NCBI RefSeq assembly: GCF_008831285.2 | Contig: NC_045139.1 | Span: forward strand, 188,501-252,500 | DNA from: Nymphaea colorata | Lineage: Eukaryota > Streptophyta > Magnoliopsida > Nymphaeales > Nymphaeaceae | DNA length: 64,000 nucleotides | Reading direction: 5' to 3' | Shown: positions 1 through 12,796 of the stretch, one piece after another | How the letters are laid out: the number at the start of each line of letters is the position of its first letter | Numbering within the stretch: the first letter of the stretch is position 1 | Made by a program: the position numbers and the translations under genes | Notes under the pieces: generated by a model | Seen by the model: the letters and a program-made list of their open reading frames with translations, nothing else | Told to the model about the DNA's origin: nothing | Databases searched by the model: none

Positions 1-663
1 AGGTCCTGTACGTGAAGCCACCTGCCAATACCTATTCCTTCAATGAGCTGACCTCGCTTTGGGAGAAGAAGATTGGCAAGACCCTACAGAGAATCTACGT
101 TCCGGAGGACCAGATGCTCAAGAACATTGAAGGTGAGAATCAAACACAGCTCACTCCACTGTAATGACCCTTTATACGCAACCCCCACCACTAACTTGCT
201 CTCTGCTACCTCCTGTCTCTGCATATAGCCTGACTCCCGTTTTGCATGCTTTGCCCCGACCCTTTTGCTCAGTTTCGCGAATCCGCAATCTTGCATTGCA
301 TAGCTCCTCATTCTTGAATCTTAAAACGCTCTTATTTAGCTCGACCACCTACCACCCTCCTCATTCAAGTCATTGAGAACCACTAAGCTCTTGCTCTCTA
401 AGCAAACATTGGAGATTTCTTCGAAACTTTTTAAGATTAGACAGAAGAGAGACGTTGGAGATTTCTTCTTAATTACAGAGGGTTGTGGTTTTGCAGAGTT
501 GCCGTTCCCGATGAACATTGTGGTGGCAATCGCGCACTCCGTCTTCGTGAAAGGTGACCAGACAAATTTTGAGATAGAGGAATCGTTCGGAGTGGAAGCA
601 TCTGAGCTGTACCCAGATGTCAAGTATACAACCGTGGAACAGTACCTGGATCAATTTGTTTGA
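1..663 (+). CDS. PCBER: Phenylcoumaran benzylic ether reductase / isoflavone reductase-like protein, C-terminal part
   Basis: NADPH-dependent reductase of the PCBER/pinoresinol-lariciresinol/isoflavone reductase family, which reduces benzylic ethers of lignan-type phenylpropanoid dimers in the cytosol. Two exons are visible, <1..132 and 497..663. The first reads VLYVKPPANTYSFNELTSLW and so on in the second frame of the window, and ends at GAAG|GTGAGAA. The second starts after TTTTGCAG and ends in VKYTTVEQYLDQFV plus TGA. The intron is 364 bp and its phase (1) is consistent. The tail with HSVFVKGDQTNFEIE and SFGVEASELYPDVKY is the hallmark of this family. Only about 99 residues are present; the N-terminal Rossmann NADPH-binding domain and catalytic lysine lie left of the window. 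Which subfamily member it is (PCBER rather than PLR or IFR) is inferred from C-terminal resemblance only. Confidence 0.9.
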
Positions 664-2366
664 GCTTTGCTCTTTCTTCAGAAGCAAGCTACGGTCTGTC
701 TGCTACCTCCTGCGTGAAAGGGCCGATCTTTCCTGTTCTTCTTGTGTGATTTGATTATTGGTCAGCCTGCTTGTGGAATGTCTTGGCTTTGCAAAGCCTT
801 TGTTAGTGGTTTTTGGACACGGTTCATTAACCCTATGAATAATTTACTGAACCACGTTTACCAGATTTAAGCACAAATTAAAACTTTGCTTCTTTCTTCC
901 TCAATCTATTTCGGTGAAGGACACTTCTTTTCCCAAGGGAGGACGGACGCAAGAAGAAACACCATGTACTGAAAACGTAACATTGGTTGCAGCTTAATTT
1001 TCAGATAGACTGTCAACTCGATGCCGCTAATGTATCACCAGTACTGTTCCGCGACTTACAACGTAGCTTTGTTGCCTTGTTGGTATACTGATGATCATTA
1101 CCTTGCATGGTGTTTCATCTGGTCAGCACCAAGTTGACCTCATTTGCCCGCAACTTGGGTACCCACTCCACTGCTACCTGACTCGAGTAAAGGAACTCTT
1201 CCCTCCATGTCCCACAAAAACTTGTGGATCGCTTTTCCTTTAAAAGTGAAGGAGACGTTCATCAGGAGGGCCGTGCAGATAATAAATATCATACAACACG
1301 CATAAAGATCCAGCCACCTGTGACACTAGCAAGTGGAGCATCTGAATGTGAATGTCAAATCTTTTATTAGAAGAGATATATTACTGTTGAATCTACAAGG
1401 AGGATGTCAGTCACCTACAATATCAAAGATAAAGCACCTTATATAAGACTTTAGGAAATAACTAATTTAGCCGTGAAACCATAGAATGCCTCTTGCCATG
1501 CATTAAAAAATCTAGAATGAATAAACGTTTCTAAATCTTTCATCTAATGTTTGAATCAAAATAACGCAAACAAAAGATCGGGACATGTTTTGTATCTTAA
1601 AGTTGGAGCTGATGAGCTTCAGCAACGCCCCACCAAAGCACCGCTGCCAATAAAGAAACAAAAACAAAATAGGACAACCAGAACATTTGACCCTCATCAA
1701 CCGCTTCAGCATTTTAAACCTTCACTCTTCCAGTTATGGAATGATGAGACTTATCTGAAGATTATATCGGAATGATGGGGCTATTTATTTGTTTTCCATC
1801 AGCACGTTTTTTATTCACTCCCATCTAGTTCGACGACAATCATCCTGGAGTATCCTTTTTCTTTAACACTGAATCCAAGCATTTTGTTCATCATGCTTAA
1901 GTGCAGTCGTTGCGTGTATATGTGTGCGGTTGTGTCACTCACACACACACACACACACACACACATAGAGAGAGAGAGAGAGAAAGAAAGTTTTAATTCG
2001 AATGGATTGTAAACGATCAAAAAGACAGAACGGCCGACTGCCGAGAAATATACACTCGTCTCCAGTTATCCCGGACTACCCAAAGTGCGACTCCCCCCAT
2101 GAGCTTCAAATCCAACAGCTCAAGATTTCATCAAGTTCGTGAAAGAATCATGTGTCAAACAAACCCCACGTAACCGATAGAAATTGACCTCTCCACCGTA
2201 GATGATGTTGATGGTAACTACGGATCCTTTCCCCATTCCTGTCCTGCTTCCTTACCCTTGGAAGCCCCGACACACAAAATGACATGAATAATGAACTTTC
2301 TTAACTTGGTGCGTGCAGCTCTGCCAACATCTCGCAATTATGTCCATGTTCCAATCTAACAGGGCA
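664..2366. other. Intergenic region between the convergent 3' ends of the PCBER-like and SPB1 genes
   Basis: The left part should contain the PCBER-like 3'UTR and the right part the SPB1 3'UTR, because the two genes converge. I see no supported coding sequence. A 74-codon open frame at 1551-1775 (+) has no recognisable domain. The only clear structure is a compound CA/GA microsatellite near 1939-1990. Confidence 0.6.
1939..1990. repeat. Compound (CA)n-(GA)n microsatellite
   Basis: About 13 CA units are followed directly by about 9 GA units and a short GAAA run. It is a simple repeat and likely polymorphic. Confidence 0.95.
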
Positions 2367-5300
2367 TCAGTCGTTCGTGCTCATCTTCTGCCTCTTGCTT
2401 GCCCTGTTCCTTTTCATAACAGAGCCTCTCCCAGCCCCTTTGCTGTTAGGACCCTTGGCAGGTTTCATTTTCTTTCCCTTGCCCTTCTTCCCAGGCCTGC
2501 CTCCCCCACGACTCCTCTTGTCCTTCTTCATGCGCCGATCAACTAAAAGAGTGCCTTTACCAGTCTTCACTTGGACACCCTTCTTTGCAACCACGTACTT
2601 CTTCTCAGGCTTTTTGGGCATCGCAGTCTTATACAGCTTATCGATCATCTTCCTCTTTGACCGTTCTGGTATATCAGTTTGATCAGAAATTGAAGAAGCC
2701 TTGCGGCGTGCCTTCTCCAGTTGCCTCATTGCAGCCTTCTTCTTCCGTGCTTTGGCTTCTGCTACCTTCTTAGAAGGGCGTGCATCAATCTCTCGAAAAC
2801 GTGCTTTCATCGCAGCAATCTCTTCTTTCGTCACAGGTTTGATAGGTTGACAATGTTTCTTCTCTTCTTCCACAAACCATGAAGGCAAACCTTCGTCATC
2901 AAACATGTATCTTCCATAGGCATCGTCCAGTATCTGCTCCCTCTGCTTCTTTCTCAACATTTTCTTGGCATACGCTAATATTTCAGCCTTGGAGTCTGTA
3001 TCATATCCTGACTCATCGTCTGAAGATGAATCATCACTGGAATCAGAACGCTCAGAAGGTACAATTTCAAAATCATCCTCTTGAACAACCTTGGAACCAA
3101 CAGGGTCAGGTTGTATGAGAGGTGGAGCGTCAGGAGCATCGAGCTTTCCTATGGCAGGTGGACCCAGTGGCATCTTGTCCTCCAATTCATCCTCACTTTC
3201 ATCGCTTGTATGATTTTCCTTGGGAACTGTTGAGAAGACATCCTGACTGAACCATTGTTCAGTAATCTCCTCCTGTACTAGTTTTGGTTCCACGTGCAGT
3301 GGCACCATCAAAGGATTTGCTTCCCCGTCTTCATCTTCTTGGTCAAAATCATCATCAGTACCAACATTCTCCTCGCCAGCCTAAGCAAGAACCAAGTAAC
3401 AACAGATAATATGTATGTCAGCAAAAACCTAAAATACAAACCAAACAATTAACATAGTGGGTTGTGACTCGTGAAGAAAACCCAGTACTGGGATCAAATC
3501 TAAAACCACGGCATATATAGGTCTATGAGGAGCACAATATCCAGCATACAAGGTCCTATGGGCATCTGCCACACTTCCATACTCGTTGACAGTCTCATCC
3601 AGATCCAATAATAACTCACCTGAAGTCTAAAACTCCAGAAAAAGCTTGAACTATCCTTAACTAGTGCTCATGTAGACCTCAGATTACCAACAGTAACTAC
3701 GAAACCATTGACCTACGTGTCTTTCAATTTCCATACCCTCAAAGAATTGCAAGTGCTTTTATAGGTAAGTTTCGACTTCAATTAAACAACCTCGAAAGCA
3801 GAGAAAATGGGTAAGTAATAAATGGGAAGGAGGACTATCCTCCATCAGTGATGTTTCCAGAAGGCAGTGAAAATGGCATTAATTCTTGTGACTGCCAGTA
3901 ACAACTAACAAAGTGTTCTATGATTTTGCATGCATAATTTGCTTAGTCACACCCTCTACACTGGACCATTCTGTGTAGGACCAACTAAAGAAAACCAGAA
4001 AACAAGTATATAAGGCTAGCAAGGGCCAAACAATAAAATATAACTATATCCGAGACTGAGAGTACAAGCCTTAGGTCTGGTATTGACCACACTGAATGAG
4101 AGGATTGGAGGCCGAGGCCTTGTAAACTGTACATCACGACAGAGGGTGTCATAATTGAAAGGAAGAAGCTCTTAGCAAGACCCCTGGATAAGTAGTACAG
4201 CTTTTTAAATTTTAACAGTTAAGGAGGGAAGAAAAGCTAAAAATTTGTACCTTCCACAGTTCATCATTAGAACTAGAAAGTGCCTCCCTTCTCCGCCTTC
4301 TTTTCTTGGCCTTCCCTTCAGTTTTAGACACAAAGCTATCGTATAACTGATCAAGGCAGTCTTCAAGCATATTGTCATACCTGGAATCAGAAGCGAAACA
4401 GCTTAATCTAGGACCACAGCGACAAAGTTGCGAGAAAGTTTCAACGCAAAGACAGTTGCCCAGGAACTCAAATTCATCCTCGTAAAACCATTCTCCGCTA
4501 ATCACAAATACCATTAACAGGTTTTAAACGATGAGATTTTTCTCATGTATTTGTTGGCAAGGCTGAAAATTCCAGAAAAGTTTCAGTAAATTTTTAATAA
4601 TAGAAAAAAAATCCTAAATATAAGAAAAAAATAAAATAAATGAAAACTAACAAAAAGACACAAAAAATAACTTTATAAAATGGTAAAAATGATGTTTTAA
4701 TAATGATAGAAATGAAATAAATAATTAAACTCAAGTTTTGAACTTTAAAGCAAACATAACATAAAAATAATAAGAAAATGGAAATAAAAACGTGAAATTT
4801 TCATTTTTTCAGAAAAAAAAAAGGAAAAAGATGGGGCTTTTTTGTTTTCATTGCTTTTAATGTTTTCTATCAGGTCATTTTCGAAAAAACAAGTTCTCTG
4901 TGCCCGCATTCTCCAGCTAAGAACCAATACAGAGGCATTGATAAATTTGACCAATTATGAGTTGATACACTGAATGTTCGTTGGAGGCCGGGAACCAGAA
5001 GTGAGCCCAATAGGCATGCTAGGGTTACTTATATTACACAAGCAAAAAAAATCAGAACTAACCGCTCACGCTCCTGCTCAGAATCAAGATCACTAGAAGA
5101 GTGATCATTATCTGGAGCTGCATGATCATCCTCACTTTCACTTTCTCTTCTATCACCTATCTCAACATCAACGTCTGTGGAGCCGACAGCTTGCAGGCCC
5201 TTCTTCCCCTGAAGCATGAAAAGGGTAAAATTTAAAAACCAAAAACAAAAAGAGGGTGGCCATGGATTCTCCATCTTTTGTTTTTTCAGATAATCATGCT

Positions 5301-8300
5301 TGGCAGTCTTTTATGGGGAAAATACCAAATACAGAACACATAAGCAGTCAGATGGAAGCCATACAGTCAAAAGTCATGCTTGGGACTGCCTAGAGCCCAG
5401 GCCACTCAAGATGGGCAGACTTGGGTTCTTTTTCATTTTTTGCTTTTAGCTGTTTTTGCAAAAAAAACTTTGAAATGTGTGATGCAGTTCAACTAGAAAA
5501 TACATGGAGAACCTATAAAAGTTTTTCACTAGTAATAATAATCTAGCAAATCATAAAATGCTTTTATATAGATGTATTATTCATTCATGATCATGTCAAA
5601 AATCAGGAGATGTGATTAGTAGGAAATATCTTTTCCTACAGAACCAGATAGTATAATAAGCTACCCAACTGTTATGGAGCACGCAGTTTACTCATCTATA
5701 ATCTACAAAATAAATGATATATCAGCTTCAATTTTTCTTTGTGTGCACACATGGAAATATTTGACAGCCAGCTGAGATTGATTTCCACACATGATGGCCA
5801 CAAAGGTTACATATGCACAGCCAGGTGCCCAAATGCAAAAACAAACCTTGATTGAAGACAGAGAAAATAGCTCCATATCAGTATAATCATCTGCTATATC
5901 ATCTAGTTGGATTCCTGTAGCCTTTCGAGCCTTCACCTATAACATGCAAGGTCCATAAAGAAAACCATCAATAAAAAAGCAAGTTAACAACATGAAAACT
6001 ATAGTCTGACAAGAAAAACCTTTGCCCGTCGTTTCACAAGAAGTTTCTTTGCTCGTTTCTTTTTACGCTCCATAATACGAGTCAACTCCTCCATTTCATT
6101 AAGCATACGATCATCATCGTCTAGCTTATTCCCCTCATTCCCATCGGCCGGCTTAGGTACAATTTCTTTTTTGGGAGATAACGCTTTGCGTACGTTCATG
6201 CGCCACCTGGAAAACAAGAAAAAAAAGGTTGTAAATTTTCTAAAGGAGATAAATCTTCATATTCAGTCAACACATAAATGTGCACTGCCAAAATGCTCTC
6301 AGATAGGTTTTACAGAATCTACACAAACCAAGTGTGATTCTTGGCTGCTGAAGACAGTCTCATAAAACTTTTATGTCCACATGTGCGCATCCTTTAACAT
6401 AAATTAGAGGTGTAGAGAGAGGCCATACTTCAATAATTGCTTAAAGTCATGCTTCCCCAGAACACGTAGATCATCACAGAGCACTTTGATCTGGCAAAGA
6501 GCAAAATAATAAGCCTTTTTTCAGGGGAAAAAGGGGAGGAGAGAGAGAGAAAGAGTACCTCTTCGGTTGTTAAATCATGATCTTTGATGGGTGCACAAGC
6601 AGAATCATCAAAGGATATTGATGTGACAGATCCAAGTATCTCAAGTGGTGTCTCCGACCATACAAAGTCGGAAGCCAGACAAACCTTTCTTAAAGTTGTA
6701 TCACCATCCTCATACCTACAGAAAAGATCAACCAGTTGTGAAAAACTAAAGTCTCAAATCAGTTCTTAACAACCAAAGTAAGCCAGGTATCATCAATATA
6801 TCTGTTATTCCTCATTGAGCAGCAAAAGATGACAATAGTATGATAAAACTTTTACAAACGATCTAAAATGAATTAGCATACTCTTTCCCTCAAGTAATAT
6901 AACACAGTGACCAATATGAATGTCAATTTACAAGCAACATTAATGAGTAGAAGCTTGACATAAGATGTCACCTACCCTTCCCGGTTTCTTTTCTGCTTTG
7001 TTCCTCGAAGAACATCCACCACCTATCCACCAAAAACCATAATAAAATAAATAAATAAATAAATAACTGACAAACATATGGAGAAGAAAGTTGCAGGCTG
7101 GTACCTTTGGACGCTCTAGAGCACCTTGGAACAGATATTTCATGTCAAGAAGACGTGGATCAATCTTTGCAGGAGCCTTGTACTTCAGACCAATGACATA
7201 AATTTCAGCCGATGAAGACCGGCTAGCATCAGGTTTAGTTACCTCAACTTTTTCAAAAAGCTACAAATCAAGTTGTAAAAATCAGGAATAATCCACAAGG
7301 AAAGATAATAATGGATAAGGTCGTATAGAGAAGGACCTGCTTCATGCAGTACAAAATGGCATTGTAGTCCTGTGATCGAAAAACCTGCACCAGAATAGTT
7401 TTCACACGTTAGAAAAATAATACAAGTTTAGATAGAACGGTATATTACTAACTACATGTTCATTGAGCCTGACAGAATATATGTGTGCAAAAAAAGGGTC
7501 AAATAAAGGAAACTAAATATCAACTGCCAATACACCAATATCAAGACATGACATTCACTAGCAAACCCAATAAAGTGGCAGAAAGATGATGTGAGAAAAA
7601 AGAACTTCCCCACCAGCCACAACCAAGGAAACGACGATAGAAAAAGTTCACACTGAATACCCAACCATGAGTTCCAATCCTCAGAATTGCCAATGTTTGT
7701 CCCATAGTATTATGTATTTATGTCAAGGATTATTCAGAGCAGCTTTAAGTAGTGGTCTTCTGATGAATAATTATTGGAAACCTTCAAAATGAATAAATAA
7801 ATGATAACAGAGGTACATACTAAACATCATATAACTGAAACCCACCAGCACAACCACGCCCCCAACCCCACCGCCGGGGGAAAGAATACCACAGAAATGT
7901 AATACTTGGACAAGAAGGTTTTCTTCGATATTCTGGAACTTGGGATCTTTTATCCTTTCAAAGTAAAATTTCAAGTAAAAATTTTAAATCATCATAACAT
8001 TTGTGATTCACGACATCGCATCAGCTAGAAGAGAAAACACGTAGATGCATATCTATTAAAAGGCTAGTAAAAATAATCGAAAGCCAAAAGTCTCTGTCAT
8101 CTGAAAAAAAAAAAAAAAAAACGAAGAAGAAGAAGAAGGGGGAGCAGAACCTTGCAGGCGGAGTTCAAAAGGTGAGGAGATGAAAGGGTGAATCTCTATA
8201 GCAGGTCAAATATTTTTCTAGGTACACTCCTGGAATGGCATGACTCCTTGAGTCTAATCTCAAACGGGAGAGGCACCAAGGACACGATTCAGCATTCATA

Positions 8301-9489
8301 GATTTAAACATTATACACTGAGAATGAGCGACATCAACTAAGATGCCAACTGTCATTGAAACCAACAGTTGTATTTACGGTATCAATGGCCCCAATTGTA
8401 TCCAACAACATCCGCAATACACGGCTCTCAAGAACTGCAATTCTATAATCAACTGCATGGATCACGTCTAGCTAAGACATTGAAATATTTGACTCCACTT
8501 CTTTAGCACCCAACCAATGGTGAGTCACATATTACAGAAAATTCAAATCCTTAAAAAAATTGATCTTCTTAACAAACTGACTGACTACATTTGCTGCTTT
8601 TCCCGCACGTGGTTTATGCCTGCGACCAAACTCACGGTGATCGAACCTGCTCACCAGAACCTATGAAATTTGTGCTTTTCATTTTTTGTCAGCAAAGTTC
8701 TGGGCACTGTAAGGCTTCATAATTACGTGTCATCTGACTTCTCTACCAAGTATCTTCCAGGCGTTCCGTTAGGATCGTCAGTTGATCATTTGGCTCAACT
8801 GAGCTTACCATGACTATCAATGAATTCTAAGAATGAAACAGCATATCCTTCAAAAAGCAGCTATTGTCCCGTTGTCCTTAAGACGACTTCCTTCGAGTTA
8901 AGGCACAATAGCAGGGAAGAATTGAACAACTTCCGCAGTCCTAAACACCGTGAAACGCTAAAATGCAAATCCAAAGGGAGGCAAGTAGGGAGAGGAAGAG
9001 AGGGAAAGGGGTTACCTTGGTGACGAAGGTGCCCTTCGGCGCCAGGAAATCGACGGCGAGCTTGACGGCGTCCACGACAAGGGCAGCCTGGCTGGTGGCC
9101 TCCTGAGCCCAGGCTCCGCCAACATTGGGAGAACCATCGTGGAGGACGACGTCGAACATGTTGCGGCCGCTCTCGCTGAGCCTCTTCCGGATCTCGGACC
9201 TGCACTTGGAGGTGGTGATGTCGGCTTCGATGGAGACGGCGCCCCGCATGGGCTTGATCGGGAAGAGGTCGACGCCGAGGACGAAGCTACCGACGGGCAT
9301 GTGCTTGACGGCGACCTGCATCCAGCTACCAGGGGCGGCACAGAGGTCCAGAAGAGACCTGGCAGAGGACAGGAATCGGAATTTGGCATCGAGTTGGACG
9401 ATCTTGAAGGCAGCACGAGAGCGATAACCCAGCTCCTTAGCCTGGTAGTAATACTTATCCAACCGATGCTTTCCCTTCGCCTTCCCCAT
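2367..9489 (-). CDS. SPB1: SPB1-type AdoMet-dependent rRNA 2'-O-methyltransferase (FtsJ family)
   Basis: Nucleolar FtsJ/RrmJ-type methyltransferase. Yeast Spb1 and human FTSJ3 methylate ribose in pre-rRNA during 60S maturation. Eleven exons, all phases consistent: complement of 9016..9489, 7337..7384, 7105..7260, 6976..7022, 6559..6715, 6429..6490, 6020..6206, 5847..5936, 5063..5208, 4251..4380, 2367..3380. The sum is 2511 nt, 836 residues, against about 840 for yeast Spb1. Residues 1-200 form the FtsJ domain: SAM motif DLCAAPGSW at 48-56, then GVDLFPIKP, then [17 protein letters not shown]29, D118, K158 and E193 match the spacing of the RrmJ K-D-K-E tetrad. The middle is acidic and lysine-rich. 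The C-terminal third carries the Spb1 domain ([18 protein letters not shown]) and a basic tail. Start ATG at 9489 was chosen because [19 protein letters not shown] is the conserved N-terminus; the frame is open further upstream but not conserved. A telo-box lies about 70 bp upstream. Confidence 0.94.
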
Positions 9490-11370
9490 TTTCTTCTTCT
9501 TCTTCGTCTCCTCTCTCGGAGACGGAGAGGAACAAGAAACTCGAGAAGGAAGGCGGGGTTTAGGGTTTTGGTTTAGGAACGCTCTTTTTAAGCGGCAGGC
9601 AACACGCGTTCGTCCAGGACTCCAAAGACGGTATCGCTGCCCGCTGCCGCCAAAGAGCCGCCCATTTTTGGATCGGTTCTTTTTGGATTTGTATCTGATA
9701 AAAAGCATACGAATTTTTGACATCTTATACATATCAATCAGGTATTGCATGCCGGAATTTGGGCACACAAAATATAAAAGTTCCTTTACATTCCTATAAT
9801 GTTATTGAATTTGGCAAGGAAAAACTCCATTTTAAATTCGATTATGGATTCGTATCGTGAAGACCATCCCACCCAACCGACGATATCTATGTGTAAATAT
9901 GTACGTTAGTATTTGGACCATCATACGCTATACGAAAGATTTGTTACTGCAAGAAACGCGCGATTGTTCATGATGCATCGCAAACATTTGGCTGCTACCC
10001 ACCTTCTGATTTTCTTTACACCACGTAACTTGCCATTTTGCGTCCATTATTGGATTCATTCTGATATAGTATGATGAAGATCCTGGCGGACTGCATTGGT
10101 TGGTAAACATTAATAACAGATTACATGTAACACTGACCAAATTATCAAGGCAAGAAAATTGTGAAACATCCGGCCGCAGAAACAGTTTGGCAGTCTAAAA
10201 ATTTACTGATCATCAACATCGGCTGTTTGCATGTCTCAATCAAAAATGTTGGTCCTCTCTAGGTGAGGAGGACGGGAAGAACCATGCATTACATCTCGTT
10301 TTCTCTTCATTGGCAGGTAGAATCTACCAACTTAGCTAATAAGCCGATGGGGAGATCGATGGAAAAGATCACCGCATGTATTGGCTGTCAAAATAAAACA
10401 GTTGGCCGACAATTAATGTCCACATCGCACCATCATTATATTACTCTGCATTTCCCACTAATTAATTATTTCGAAGACCTTGATCAGTTTCCTCTTTATT
10501 TTTTTTAAGTTAATCAATAATCAAAACAAAATAAATGAATTTCGTCACCCTCAGACACATAATGTCTAAACTACCCCAACCACCAAAAGCTCGTTGACCA
10601 ACCACTTTGGATTCTCCATGCATTTCGTCAGTTCTCCTCTTCAATTAGTTCCTATGAACGCTATGTCTATATGTTATGCATTATATTTGTTGAAGTAACA
10701 CCAGACATGTAACTTTGGAAATTGGGGATCAGCTCTCAATTGAGCCATCTAATTGGTCTCTTCCTACTCATACAAAAAACAATTCAAAATGCAACCTTAC
10801 CATTCAATGCCTCAAACTCTAACTCACTAAATTAGATTGGAGTGGTTAACATGTCAAATGGTAGTTGATTGTTGAATTATCAAGCCATCAACCCTCTCTT
10901 TTTTCTTTAGAAGCTAACCAACTCCTGCATTTGAGGGCATCTTATACAGTAGGGCTTTAATTAGCAGCATCGAAAATGTAAAAGAGAACACAGAAATAAT
11001 ATATCAACCTGGAATACGAAAGGGAACACGTAAGAGAAAAAATAAGGACAAATGGCCAGATGTTTTTTTTATTCGAAACCTAATATGCGATTCATTTGCT
11101 TCGTGCTTTATTTCCTTTCTTCCTCTCTACCAAAACTGGCCAACGAGAAGAAGCGAAAAAAGAAGCCATGAAAGCCAGAAAGAGATTATAAGGAGACAAA
11201 AGTTCTGTTAGGAGGTGTAACAACTCCCTGCATCACCATGATCAAGTGGGTATCAACATGGAGAAGGGGAAAAAAAATAATTGCATTTGCATCCACTTTA
11301 ACACAAATATAACAATTGATTTCGAGTTAATTAACTTTTTCTCTACAAAAAGATTTTGGAGCCTCTAATC
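9490..11370. other. SPB1 promoter/5'UTR and intergenic DNA
   Basis: The first 100-200 bp upstream of 9489 should be SPB1 5'UTR and promoter; they hold TC-rich leader sequence and the telo-box. The rest is AT-rich with scattered short open frames. I recognise no gene, RNA or transposon in it. Confidence 0.5.
9560..9568 (-). promoter_or_regulatory. Telo-box upstream of the SPB1 gene
   Basis: On the minus strand this reads AAACCCTAA, about 70 bp before the SPB1 start codon. Telo-boxes near the transcription start are typical of plant ribosome-biogenesis and ribosomal protein genes, which fits the gene's product. Function here is inferred from position. Confidence 0.6.
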
Positions 11371-12024
11371 TCAGGCGACAAAATCTCTCGATGGGGATGA
11401 AGAACCAGGGAATGAACCAGGCGATGGAGATGGTGATGGAGCATGTGATGCGGGTGAAGGTGATGGCTTGGACAACTGCAGTGCCGGCGGAGGTAGCGGC
11501 AGCGATGACGGTGCAAACGTCAAATGAAGCCTCTCCGGGTATCCCATCATCTTCCTTGCCTTGATTTCCACTCTTTCATCCCCTGACAAAGGCTCGAATA
11601 TTATTTACAGGAAAGCAATATGAAAGAGCCAAATTAACAGTACCGACACTTCTGCAATCTAGCTAACATGAATTCCTGTATGCATAAATGCAAGGCCTGT
11701 TAACTGGCCGGCTGTTGATGGAAAATATAAAAGAAAGTAAGCAGAGGAGATAAAGAGTTTTCTAGTACAATATCCAAGAACCAAATTGACAGTATCGGAA
11801 CTTCTGCAATCTAGCTAGCATGAATTCCTGTTAACCGGCCGGCTGTTGATGAAATGAATGTAAAAGGAAAGAGAGCAAAGGAGACAAAGAGTTGTGTGTG
11901 TCTACCAACCAGAGGAATGTTGCAGGCGTTCTCTTTCAGATTTCGACCAGAGGACAAGAGTCGGGGTGATGATTGTGAGGAAAGCCCAGAAGCCAACTAT
12001 CAGAATAATGGCTCTCCGCGGCAT
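11371..12024 (-). CDS. Small putative membrane-anchored or secreted proline-rich protein (unrecognised)
   Basis: I do not recognise this family. Two exons, complement of 11910..12024 and 11371..11582, join in phase 1 through TCTG|GTTGG and TTGTCAG|GG to give 108 residues. Residues 1-27 begin MPRRAIILIVGFWAFLTII: two arginines, then a hydrophobic stretch ending in PTLVLW, which looks like an N-terminal signal peptide or signal anchor. A basic segment follows (SERERLQHSS, then DERVEIKARKMMGYPERLH), then a proline/serine-rich tail of SPSP, PLPPP and PSPSPSPG motifs ending in SRDFVA. The build suits a peptide precursor or a small cell-wall-facing protein. Support for it being real comes from intact splice sites with matching phase, a TATA-like box about 190 bp upstream, and an N-terminus with a clear targeting logic. 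The 327-bp intron carries a duplicated segment. Function is unknown. Confidence 0.6.
11629..11892. repeat. Two diverged copies of a ~115-130 bp segment within the small-protein gene intron and its left flank
   Basis: Copy A (about 11629-11759) and copy B (about 11780-11892) share CTTCTGCAATCTAGCTA, CATGAATTCCTGT, GGCCGGCTGTTGATG and a GGAGA-AAAGAGTT end. Copy A has about 20 extra bases in the middle. Both lie between exons 11371-11582 and 11910-12024, and copy B ends just short of the splice donor at 11909. Confidence 0.75.
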
Positions 12025-12215
12025 TGGCTTCTAGACTGGAAGACTAATGGAAGTTTTGCTGCTCGCAGAAAGCTGTTGTCTGTAAGAGCATAGGCAGAGA
12101 AAAGATCCCAGTTACTTTTGAAACAAGAAACAAGAGAGAGGGCCTAGCTGGCCTTGCCTTAGAGCCAACCGCTGGTTTCAAGACCCTTTTTGGGTGGTAG
12201 TATGGACATAAACTT

Positions 12216-12227
12216 CTTTATATAAAG
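12216..12227 (-). promoter_or_regulatory. TATA-like box of the small-protein gene
   Basis: The palindromic CTTTATATAAAG lies about 190 bp upstream of the start codon at 12024, with no competing gene nearby. Use as a minus-strand TATA box is inferred from position. Confidence 0.45.
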
Positions 12228-12746
12228 CTTGGGTGTCGTGATCTGGTTGCTCATAAACTACCATGCCTTCAATTAGAGAAAAATAATAATAAAATCTTCT
12301 TAGCTGTGAATTTTTATTTTTATTTTTATTTTTTGGCAGTAAAGGTCAATGGAGGGAGTGCGACTCTCGAACAGAATGCCTCAACTCTGTTCGGCACCCT
12401 TCCCGGACTTGAATAGAACCCAAAAGAAAAAAGAAAAAAAATGAGTGCATCTTAGTTTTACGCACTGCCTTAGCAAATAAAGCGAAACAAACTACAAGGA
12501 GGAAAACAAGTGAAAGTTAACGTCAATTGGTAGCTAGTTTATATGAATGTTGTGGTCATGCATATAACAACTGCTAGCTATTTTATTTTGAATTGTTCCA
12601 ATTTTTTTTTCCTGCAGACCTATATCTAATTAATTTTTCTCTCTCCAATTTGCTTTTCCTGCAGATCCCCCCGACTTCTTCATGTTGGTTGGCCTCAGTC
12701 CCAACGCACCATTGGACTAAAGGAAAGGGAGTAATGTTAATCATCC

Positions 12747-12771
12747 CTCTCTCTCTCTCTCTCTCTCTCTG
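12747..12771. repeat. (CT)n microsatellite
   Basis: About 12 CT units just upstream of the LINE fragment. Confidence 0.9.
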
Positions 12772-12796
12772 CAGCATTCTAATTACTTATCCACGC

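Noticed and set aside
9139-9576. 145-codon plus-strand ORF
   Set aside because: It is antisense to the conserved FtsJ domain of SPB1.
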